From assembly GCA_964653285.1 (NCBI GenBank), contig CAZZEX010000006.1, positions 15,571-79,570 on the forward strand: DNA of 64,000 nt. The letters run 5' to 3'. Positions 33,229 to 39,772 of this stretch are shown one piece after another. How positions within the stretch are numbered: the first letter of the stretch is position 1; each line of letters starts with the position of its first letter. The position numbers were made by a program, and so were the translations under genes. The notes under the pieces are model-generated. The model was given only the letters and a program-made list of their open reading frames with translations, had not been told where the DNA came from and made no database searches. The stretch is from CAZZEX01 sp964653285. Its GTDB lineage: Bacteria > Chloroflexota > Anaerolineae > B4-G1.

Positions 33229-34125
33229 TTACTGCCTCCCCCACAGGTCAACTCCGACCGTGTGGGCCAGGCGTTGCAGCCGCGCCATCGCATCCTGCAT
33301 CGCTGTCCTCAGTTCTGTGCCCGGGCCCCCTGACCACCTCGCTGTGCCATCAACCAGCGCGGTTCCCACTCGCCCCATGGCCTCGTTCGCCGCCAGAAAC
33401 TCTCCCACTGCGTCCTCCACTGCGTCCCATCCTGCTGGCACGTAAGTTGTCTCTGCCAGCGTTGCTGGTGTCCTTGATAGGTCAACTGGTCCCATCTGAG
33501 GCAAATGTCTCTGATAGGCCCCAATCCCAAGCGCTGTCCGCACTTGACCCTCGACGAAAGCCAGGGCGCTCGGATCCTGGACGTAGTTCAGGTCATCAGT
33601 GTCAATGGTCAGTAACGGTGTTTGGGTATAGGTAGAGAAGTATCGTTCGTAGGCCTGTTGCAGGCTTTCGATGTAAGCGTGGTCCATTTCCCGTTCGTAT
33701 GCGCGATCGCGGGTTGCAATGCGCAACATCAGCACGTCGGTCTCAGCATGTAGGTAGATGACGAGATTGGGCACAGGGATAGCGTTGGCCAGCACGTCAT
33801 ATAGCCGCTCATACATATCCAACTCGGCGCCTTCCAGGTTCAGGTGGGCAAAGAGGCTATCCTTGGCGAAGGTGTAATCCGCGATGAGGGGGCCGCGTGC
33901 CAGAAGCGCCGGTATCACCTGTTGCTGCCGGTAGCGGCTCAGCAGAAAAAATATCTGGGTCTGGAAGGCGTAGCGAACTCGATCGGCATAGAAGTCAGAG
34001 AGGAAGGGATTGGCCTCAAAAGCCTCCAATAGCAACCCCGTCTTGAAGCGGGGCTGTAACAGACGAGCCAACGTTGTTTTCCCCACCCCGATGGCACCTT
34101 CGATGGCGAGGAAGAAAGATCGCAT
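33229..34125 (-). CDS. Deoxynucleoside kinase-like protein with C-terminal extension
   Basis: 298 residues from ATG 34125, nine bases after GGAGG; a start six codons earlier is possible. P-loop GAIGVGKTT (10-18), the central DYTFAKDSLFA (where relatives have DRS/DRT) and the lid ATRDRAYEREMDH mark the deoxynucleoside kinase fold over about 210 residues. A C-terminal extension of about 90 residues follows that I do not recognise (AGWDAVEDAVGEFLAANEAM, then TAMQDAMARLQRLAHTVGVD). It is the first gene of a run reaching to 24976. Confidence 0.83.
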   Translation of the reverse strand: MRSFFLAIEGAIGVGKTTLARLLQPRFKTGLLLEAFEANPFLSDFYADRVRYAFQTQIFFLLSRYRQQQVIPALLARGPLIADYTFAKDSLFAHLNLEGAELDMYERLYDVLANAIPVPNLVIYLHAETDVLMLRIATRDRAYEREMDHAYIESLQQAYERYFSTYTQTPLLTIDTDDLNYVQDPSALAFVEGQVRTALGIGAYQRHLPQMGPVDLSRTPATLAETTYVPAGWDAVEDAVGEFLAANEAMGRVGTALVDGTARWSGGPGTELRTAMQDAMARLQRLAHTVGVDLWGRQ

Positions 34126-34166
34126 CAATGAGAACCTCCACACACGTAGTTCGACCCCATAATTTG

Positions 34167-34195
34167 ATTATAGCCTGAGAACCGGAAGGTGTCAA
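34167..34195 (-). promoter_or_regulatory. Consensus promoter of the kinase-to-glycosyltransferase run
   Basis: On the minus strand a perfect TTGACA (34195-34190), a 17-base spacer and a perfect TATAAT (34172-34167), about 40 bases before ATG 34125. The strongest-looking promoter in the window. Confidence 0.78.
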
Positions 34196-34217
34196 CGCTC
34201 ACGTGCCCGCTCACACC

Positions 34218-34246
34218 TTGACGGTGGGCGGGCCTTATGCTACAAT
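34218..34246 (+). promoter_or_regulatory. Promoter toward the acyl-CoA dehydrogenase remnant and etfBA
   Basis: TTGACG (34218-34223), a 17-base spacer and TACAAT (34241-34246), divergent from the previous promoter. The leader to etfB is over 400 bases because the first gene has been lost. Confidence 0.68.
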
Positions 34247-34371
34247 GCCTACTACCGGGGCACTCCCACCATCTTTGGTCATTGCCTCGGGCTTCTTCGC
34301 AGCCGCCTTATATGGTGCACATTGTTCAGAGCCGGTTACAGTATATGACAACTCTGCGTGGAAGTCAATTC

Positions 34372-34449
34372 GGTGTGTTTCAAATGGGTTGGTAGGGGCA
34401 GGGTTGCCCCGCCCTTACGTATGGTTTACCAACCGAGATGAAACACACC
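34372..34449. repeat. Long imperfect palindrome with perfect 11-bp ends
   Basis: GGTGTGTTTCA (34372-34382) and TGAAACACACC (34439-34449) are perfect inverted repeats. Inside, GTTGGTA pairs with TACCAAC, and GGGGCA with TGCCCC, giving a long hairpin. The core (GTAGGGGCAGGGTTGCCCC) resembles mobile palindromic elements seen in many intergenic regions. Except for this and the promoters, 34126-34530 shows no gene. Confidence 0.8.
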
Positions 34450-34530
34450 CAGGTCAATTCGCCGACTTGCACACTGGCGGCCTACGACTATAATTATAAG
34501 CAGTTCGACACCTTCCCCAAGCAGCCTGCG

Positions 34531-34668
34531 ATGGATCTCTCCCTTACCCCCGAACACGAGATGACCCACCAGATGATGCGGGAGTTCGCCGAGCGCGAGG
34601 TGGCTCCTATCATCAAGGAGTACGACCGCAGTCATCCACTACGTTTTACGCATTACGCATTAGATTAA
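34531..34668 (+). pseudogene. N-terminal remnant of an acyl-CoA dehydrogenase
   Basis: The first 36 codons (MDLSLTPEHEMTHQMMREF, then AEREVAPIIKEYDRSHP) read as the start of an acyl-CoA dehydrogenase, whose intact members are about 380 residues. After Pro36 the frame enters the spacer repeat TTACGCATTACGCATTAG (about 34643-34664) and stops. The gene body has been deleted between this point and etfB. Acyl-CoA dehydrogenase-etfB-etfA is a common order, so this is probably the lost electron donor of the flavoprotein encoded next. Confidence 0.8.
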
Positions 34669-34679
34669 GGAGGTGTACT

Positions 34680-35477
34680 TTGCACATCGTAGTATGTACC
34701 AAACAGACACCCGACTCAGAAGCTAAAATGTCGGTGGACGAGGCGGGCAACGTTTCCTGGGGGGAGTCGCCACTCATCATCAACCCTTGGGACGAGTACG
34801 CCGTGGAGGAGGCATTGCTGCTCCGTGACAAGCACGGCGGGGCGGTCACTGTCATCTCGATGGGGCCGGAGGAGGCACTGGAGGCACTGAAGCACGCCGT
34901 CGCGATGGGGTGTGACGAGGCCATCTGCATCTGGGATGACGCTTGCGCCGATTCCGACACCCTTGCCACCAGTTATGTGTTGGCCAAGACCATCGAGAAG
35001 TTGGGCGACGTGGACCTGCTCCTTTTCGGCAAGTCGGCGATTGACGCCGAGACGTGGCAGACCGGTTCGGCTGTCGCTCACCGTCTGGGCGTTCCCTCGC
35101 TGATGTACGTCATCAAGATCGCTGAACTGGACCCCGATGGGAAGACCATCACCGTCGAGCGGCTGCTGGAGGAGGGGCGACAGGTGGTGTCGGCATCGCT
35201 GCCCGCTGTGGTCGGTACGACCAAGGGCATCAACGAGCCGCGCTACACATCCTTCATGGGCATCCGCAAAGCGGCCCGCATGGAGTATCCCCTGTGGACG
35301 CTGGCCGACGTCGGCGCAGAGGCCGACAAGGTGGGCGCGGCTGGCTCCGGCGTGCGCTGGCCGCAGGTCTTCGCGCCGCCGGTACGCGAGGGCGAGGCCG
35401 AAATCATTGAGGCCGAGACGGTCGAAGAAGCGGCCTCGGTCCTGGTCGAGAAACTGTTGGCCGAGAAGGTGATCTAG
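34680..35477 (+). CDS. etfB: Electron transfer flavoprotein, beta subunit
   Basis: 265 residues. The start is TTG 34680, five bases after a perfect AAGGAGGTG. The N-terminus HIVVCTKQTPDSEAKM, INPWDEYAVEEALLL and LLFGKSAIDAETWQTG are typical of EtfB; AMP and the FAD interface are bound with EtfA. The heterodimer passes electrons from acyl-CoA and similar dehydrogenases to the quinone pool. The adjoining dehydrogenase gene is a remnant, so the partner must be elsewhere. Confidence 0.93.
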   Translation: MHIVVCTKQTPDSEAKMSVDEAGNVSWGESPLIINPWDEYAVEEALLLRDKHGGAVTVISMGPEEALEALKHAVAMGCDEAICIWDDACADSDTLATSYVLAKTIEKLGDVDLLLFGKSAIDAETWQTGSAVAHRLGVPSLMYVIKIAELDPDGKTITVERLLEEGRQVVSASLPAVVGTTKGINEPRYTSFMGIRKAARMEYPLWTLADVGAEADKVGAAGSGVRWPQVFAPPVREGEAEIIEAETVEEAASVLVEKLLAEKVI

Positions 35478-35488
35478 GAGGCGATGCA

Positions 35489-36475
35489 ATGAGCAACGAC
35501 ATCTTTGTCTGGGTAGAACAGTTCAAGGGCCAGCCCGCAGCCGCTTCCTGGGAGGCTGTCGGCACGGCGCGGCATCTGGCCGACACGATGGGCGGCCACG
35601 TTACTGCCTGTGTCTTCGGCGGGCAGGGAGTGGAAGCCCTGGCACAGGAGGCCATCTCCTACGGAGCCGATGCAGTCCTCCTGGCCGAAGACGCGACGCT
35701 GGCCGACTTCCGCGTCGAGCCACAGGTCGCACTGCTGGCCAAGGCAGTTCGCGAGGCCGGCCCCACCGCTGTCCTCATCGGCGCGACCTTCCGCGGGCGT
35801 GAGTTGGGACCCGCACTGGCGGTGGAACTGGATACTGGCTGTATTGCCGACTGCACCGCACTGGAGTTCGAGGATGGCCAACTGGTCGCCACGCGCCCCA
35901 TCTACGCGGGCAAGCTACTCTCCAAGTGTACTATTCCCGAGCGGCGGCCGCGGATCTTCACCACCCGCGTGCGTGCCTTCCCCAAGCCGGAGCCCGATTC
36001 CGCCCGAAGCGGTGAGGTGGTCCGGGTGGAGCCGGTCTTGGCCGAGGGCGATATCCTCTCCCAGGTGGCGGGGTTCCAGGAGACCGAGGGCGGCGTGAGC
36101 CTGGCCGACGCTAGCATAATCGTCTCTGGCGGGCGTGGCGTCGGCGGGCCGGAAGGCTTCGAGCCTGTGCGTGAACTGGCGAAAACGTTGGGTGGAGCGC
36201 TGGGGGCCTCCCGCGCCGCCGTGGACGCTGGCTGGATTCCCTACGAGCATCAGGTGGGCCAGACCGGCAAGACGGTCAGCCCTGACCTCTACGTCGCTGC
36301 TGGCATCTCAGGTGCGATCCAGCACCAGGCTGGCATGCGCACCAGCAAAGTCATCGTCGCCATCAACAAAGACCCCGAAGCGCCAATCTTCAAATTGGCG
36401 CACTACGGTATCGTCGGTGACCTGTTCAAGGTAGTGCCTGCGCTTACAGCGGCCCTCAAGGAGAAACTCGGGTAG
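35489..36475 (+). CDS. etfA: Electron transfer flavoprotein, alpha subunit
   Basis: 328 residues. The C-terminal FAD-binding domain is complete: SGGRGVGGPEGF, VGQTGKTVSPDLYVAAGISG and NKDPEAPIFKLAHYGIVGD. Eleven bases after etfB with GGAGG before ATG 35489. It holds the FAD of the heterodimer. I see no extra N-terminal iron-sulfur domain, so there is no sign of a bifurcating type from that criterion. Confidence 0.94.
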   Translation: MSNDIFVWVEQFKGQPAAASWEAVGTARHLADTMGGHVTACVFGGQGVEALAQEAISYGADAVLLAEDATLADFRVEPQVALLAKAVREAGPTAVLIGATFRGRELGPALAVELDTGCIADCTALEFEDGQLVATRPIYAGKLLSKCTIPERRPRIFTTRVRAFPKPEPDSARSGEVVRVEPVLAEGDILSQVAGFQETEGGVSLADASIIVSGGRGVGGPEGFEPVRELAKTLGGALGASRAAVDAGWIPYEHQVGQTGKTVSPDLYVAAGISGAIQHQAGMRTSKVIVAINKDPEAPIFKLAHYGIVGDLFKVVPALTAALKEKLG

Positions 36476-36577
36476 GCGAGGCCCGCCGGATCTGGCGGTC
36501 CGACGGGAGCAAGGGGGGCATGGTACTGGCCGCAGCCCTCAGGACCCCGTTTTCTGGCGCTAGAAGACGGTCTGTTA

Positions 36578-36605
36578 TTGTCGAATAGGCTGTTTGTGCT
36601 ATAAT
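36578..36605 (+). promoter_or_regulatory. Promoter of the DUF2085 gene
   Basis: TTGTCG (36578-36583), a 16-base spacer and perfect TATAAT (36600-36605). A small CCGCC/GGCGG hairpin near 36484-36500 after etfA may terminate that transcript. Confidence 0.6.
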
Positions 36606-36640
36606 CGAAAGTCGCGAAGGTTGAGTCTGAAACCTGCGCA

Positions 36641-37435
36641 ATGTTGCCGCAAATGGATGAACAGAAAAACCTTGGACAATCGATCACGGCCGGGATTCCA
36701 GTTGCCGATGTGCTGGCCGAGGTGGAACGACGACGGGCAAAAGCCCGGCAGCCGGTGAGCGAGAGCCAGCGCCGTGTCGTCATCCTGGCCGACCGTTTTG
36801 TCTTCTGGCTTTCCAGACACTGGCTGGCTGTCTTCAACGCGCTGGCCTTTCTCTACGTGGGCCTCCCTGTCCTGGCCCCGGTGCTGATGCACCTGGGGGC
36901 CGGAGGGCCAGCGATGCTGATTCACCTCATCTACCGACCGCTGTGCAATCAGTTGCCACAGCGTTCCTGGTTTCTATTCGGCCCGCAGTTCACTTACACG
37001 CTGCCGGAGTTTATGGAGCGAGTGGGGATAGACGTGATGAATGACCTGCTGCGGGCAGAAGCTTTCGCCGGCAATGAGGCCATGGGGTATAAGATGGCCC
37101 TTTGCGAGAGATGCACGGCCACCCACGGCGCGATTTTCCTCTTTGGGCTGCTCTACGCGCTGGCGCGGCGGCGCGTGCGTCCGCTCCCCTGGTGGGCCTA
37201 CATCGGCTTTGGCCTCCTGCCGATGGCGCTGGATGGCGGTTACCAGTTCCTCTCGTATGCCCTACCCCTGCTGATGCCTGGCTTCCCCATTGTCCCTCAC
37301 GAGTCCACGCCGCTGATGCGCACTCTCACGGGTGCGCTCTTTGGCCTGGCGACGGTCTGGTTGGCCTATCCTCTCGTTCAAGAGGCGATGGACGAGTTCC
37401 ACGGCACACTGCAACGGCGGTTCGAGTGGGAGTAG
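36641..37435 (+). CDS. DUF2085 membrane protein
   Basis: 264 residues; ATG 36653 is an alternative start and neither has a clear ribosome site. After a charged 45-residue cytoplasmic tail come four or five membrane helices. The DUF2085 features are IYRPLCNQLPQRSWFLFG and MALCERCTATHGAIFLFG, with paired cysteines that could bind a metal or form a disulfide. Function unknown. Confidence 0.8.
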   Translation: MLPQMDEQKNLGQSITAGIPVADVLAEVERRRAKARQPVSESQRRVVILADRFVFWLSRHWLAVFNALAFLYVGLPVLAPVLMHLGAGGPAMLIHLIYRPLCNQLPQRSWFLFGPQFTYTLPEFMERVGIDVMNDLLRAEAFAGNEAMGYKMALCERCTATHGAIFLFGLLYALARRRVRPLPWWAYIGFGLLPMALDGGYQFLSYALPLLMPGFPIVPHESTPLMRTLTGALFGLATVWLAYPLVQEAMDEFHGTLQRRFEWE

Positions 37436-37440
37436 TACGA

Positions 37441-37606
37441 CCTAACCCCCCAGCCCCCTTCCCTACGAGGGAAGGGGGAGTCGGAGGCTCCCCCCCTCCC
37501 CGCCTCGGGGAGGGGCCAGGGGTCGGAGGCTCCCCTCCCATCCCCGCCTCGGGGAGGGGCCGGGAGTCGGAGGCTCCCCTCCCCGCCTCGGGGAGGGGTC
37601 AAGGAG
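37441..37606. repeat. Tandem G/C palindromic repeat, about 43-base unit
   Basis: TCGGAGGCTCCC begins at 37481, 37523 and 37567 (steps of 42 and 44). Each unit continues to a CCGCCTCGGGGAGGGG half that pairs with the preceding CCCCTCCCC. A first, different hairpin (CCCCCTTCCC / GGGAAGGGGG) precedes at 37454-37478. The array fills the spacer up to the pgeF ribosome site AAGGAGG. Confidence 0.85.
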
Positions 37607-37613
37607 GGAAGCA

Positions 37614-38396
37614 ATGCTGCGCGTGCGTGTAGACGGCATCGTGCTGTATCGCTTCGCAGGGCTGAGCAGGGCCGAGGGGCTGATCCACGCCGTTTTAACC
37701 CGCATCGGCGGTGTAAGTCGGGGGCCTTACGCCACGCTCAATCTGGGTCACACCGTCGGTGACGATTTGGCGGCGGTGGAAGAGAATCACCGGCGGGCCC
37801 TGGGCGCGCTGGGATTGGAGCCCGGAAAGGTCGTCAGTCCTCATCAGGTACACGGGGCGCGTGTAGGAGTGGTCGGGCGAGCCCACCTGGGCACTGTCCA
37901 GCCAGCCACCGATGCGTTGGTGACTGCTGTGCCCGCTGTGCCGTTGCTGATGCGCTTCGGCGACTGTGCGCCGGTTCTGTTCTTCGACTCCGTGCGGCGC
38001 GTGGTGGGGATGGCTCACGCAGGGTGGCGCGGCGTGGTGGCGGGCACTGTCGGAGCGACGGTGCGGACGATGACGGAGCGGTGGGGCTGTGACCCGGCCG
38101 ACCTGTGGGCCGGCATTGGCCCGACCATCGGCCCCTGCTGCTACGCGGTGGGGCCAGAAGTTGTGACGGTGGTAGAGGCCGCGTGTCCGCCAGGTGCTGG
38201 GGTGGTACACAACGTCAACGGACAGACCTACCTGGATCTGCCCGCTGCAGTGCGGGCCCAACTCCACGCCGCTGGCGTGGAGCAGGTCGGGGACGCGGGC
38301 CTGTGCACCGCGTGCCGCGTGGACGAATTCTTCTCGCACCGGGCTGAGCACGGGCGCACAGGCCGCTTCGGCGTAGTGATGGAGCTGCTGAAATGA
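37614..38396 (+). CDS. pgeF: Peptidoglycan editing factor / multicopper-like phenol oxidase (YfiH family)
   Basis: 260 residues. The motifs are HQVHGARVG, RFGDCAPVLFFD, GMAHAGWRGVVAGT, GPTIGPCCYAVGPEV and FFSHRAEHGRTGRFGVV, including the His/Cys/His zinc site. PgeF removes L-Ser-containing peptidoglycan precursors; other members act as purine nucleoside phosphorylases. It overlaps yggS by four bases in the usual ylm-type cluster. Confidence 0.92.
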   Translation: MLRVRVDGIVLYRFAGLSRAEGLIHAVLTRIGGVSRGPYATLNLGHTVGDDLAAVEENHRRALGALGLEPGKVVSPHQVHGARVGVVGRAHLGTVQPATDALVTAVPAVPLLMRFGDCAPVLFFDSVRRVVGMAHAGWRGVVAGTVGATVRTMTERWGCDPADLWAGIGPTIGPCCYAVGPEVVTVVEAACPPGAGVVHNVNGQTYLDLPAAVRAQLHAAGVEQVGDAGLCTACRVDEFFSHRAEHGRTGRFGVVMELLK

Positions 38397-39130
38397 CCAA
38401 CATCGCACGTAATCTGGCACAAGTACAGGAGCACATGGCCGAGGCTGCATTGCGAGTTGGGCGGGACCCCGCCGAGGTCACGCTGGTCGCCGTGTGCAAG
38501 ACCTTCCCGGCCGAAGCAGTCGTAGTTGCCTATCAGGCCGGCGTGCTTCACTTCGGCGAAAATCGCGTTGAGGAAGGGATGACCAAGATCCCCGCCATCC
38601 ACGCCGCCATCTCTGGCCCTCAACCAACCTGGCACATGGTGGGCCACGTGCAGAGCCGGAAGGCACATGCAGTTGTGACGCACTTCGACTACATCCACTC
38701 CGTGGATCGGCTCAAAATCGCGCGGCGGCTGAGCCACTTCGCGCAGGAGGCCGGGCGGACACTGCCGGTGCTGCTGGAGTGCAACGTCTCCGGCGAGGAG
38801 ACCAAGTTTGGGTTTGACCTGCAGGGTTGGGAGCGGGATAAAGCGCGGCGAGGGGCTTTCTTCGCCGCCGTCGAGGAGATCCTGGCGCTGCCGGGGCTTG
38901 CGGTGCGGGGCCTGATGACGATGGCCCCCCTCGTCGCAGACCCAGAGACTGTGCGGCCGGTCTTTGCCAGCCTGCGCGCTCTATTGGATACACTGCGAGA
39001 ACGTTCCCCGGCCCACGATTGGCGTCATCTCTCGATGGGTATGACCGACGATTTCGAGGTCGCGGTTGAGGAAGGGGCAACGATGGTGCGGATTGGACGC
39101 GCCATATTTGGTAGACGGGAGAACCAGTAG
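38393..39130 (+). CDS. yggS: Pyridoxal-phosphate homeostasis protein
   Basis: 245 residues. The PLP lysine lies in VAVCKTFPAEAV near residue 37, followed by HFGENRVEEG, WHMVGHVQSRKA and SMGMTDDFEVAVEEGATMVR. This single-domain TIM barrel binds PLP and balances its pool without a known catalytic reaction. The neighbours pgeF and yggT are its standard context. Confidence 0.94.
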   Translation: MTNIARNLAQVQEHMAEAALRVGRDPAEVTLVAVCKTFPAEAVVVAYQAGVLHFGENRVEEGMTKIPAIHAAISGPQPTWHMVGHVQSRKAHAVVTHFDYIHSVDRLKIARRLSHFAQEAGRTLPVLLECNVSGEETKFGFDLQGWERDKARRGAFFAAVEEILALPGLAVRGLMTMAPLVADPETVRPVFASLRALLDTLRERSPAHDWRHLSMGMTDDFEVAVEEGATMVRIGRAIFGRRENQ

Positions 39131-39162
39131 GTTAGTAAACTGGCAAATTAGTAAATTGGTGA
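39131..39162 (+). repeat. Short-period repeat, unit about TTAGTAAA
   Basis: GTTAGTAAACTGGCAAATTAGTAAATTGGTGA contains two TTAGTAAA(C/T)TGG units and partials, just before the yggT start. It belongs to the spacer repeats described at 9304 and 12227. Confidence 0.65.
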
Positions 39163-39172
39163 CGGAGAACCG

Positions 39173-39433
39173 ATGAACATTTTATTGCGTCTCATAAACT
39201 TGGTCTTCACTTTGTACTCTCTCGCCTTTATCGTCCGCGCGTTTTTGTCGTGGTTTAGAGTCAGTCATTACCACCCGGTGATGCGATTCCTGATCCAGAT
39301 CACCGAACCGCTACTGGCTCCATTGCGCCGCTACATTCCGCCCATGGGGGGGCTGGACTTCACGCCTGTGGTGGCTCTGCTCATCCTCTGGTTCGTGGAG
39401 CGGCTACTGCTGCTGGTCCTGGCGCTGTTTTGA
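39173..39433 (+). CDS. yggT: YggT-family membrane protein
   Basis: 86 residues with two membrane helices and the conserved FLIQITEPLLAPLRRYIPPMGG and DFTPVVALLILW. It is linked to cell division, osmotic response and Sec function in other bacteria, but its molecular role is unsettled. The stop codon overlaps the next start. Confidence 0.9.
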   Translation: MNILLRLINLVFTLYSLAFIVRAFLSWFRVSHYHPVMRFLIQITEPLLAPLRRYIPPMGGLDFTPVVALLILWFVERLLLLVLALF

Positions 39434-39741
39434 TGTTGGGGGCTGGGATGGCGCTGCAGGTAACCGAGGGAGGGGGAGGTTGCACTTTTCGGGTGCGTGT
39501 CCTGCCTCGGAGCAGGCGGGATAAAGTAGTGGGACTGCACGGCGACGCCCTTAAGATACGACTGACGGCCCCGCCGGTAGAGGGCAGAGCCAACCAGGCG
39601 TTGCGGAAGTTCCTGGGGAAACGGCTGGGCATCTCGCCCTCGGCCGTCGAGATTCTCAGCGGCCGCACCTCACGTCAGAAGCAGGTGCGCGTAAAGGGCG
39701 TCTCCGCCGATGTCGTCCGTGCTTTGCTGGGCGAGAAGTGA
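39433..39741 (+). CDS. yggU: DUF167 protein (YggU family)
   Basis: 102 residues from ATG 39433, overlapping the yggT stop; ATG 39448 is also possible. CTFRVRVLPRSRRDKVVG, LKIRLTAPPVEGRANQAL and VEILSGRTSRQKQVRV are diagnostic. Cytoplasmic alpha/beta protein of unknown function, always found with yggT/yggS. Confidence 0.9.
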   Translation: MLGAGMALQVTEGGGGCTFRVRVLPRSRRDKVVGLHGDALKIRLTAPPVEGRANQALRKFLGKRLGISPSAVEILSGRTSRQKQVRVKGVSADVVRALLGEK

Positions 39742-39772
39742 CAGGCTGATGCCCTACATTGTCTCACCTGCC

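Noticed and set aside
34203..34493. Small plus-strand ORF upstream of the acyl-CoA dehydrogenase remnant
   Set aside because: It begins before the predicted promoter and runs through the long palindrome; no protein-like features.
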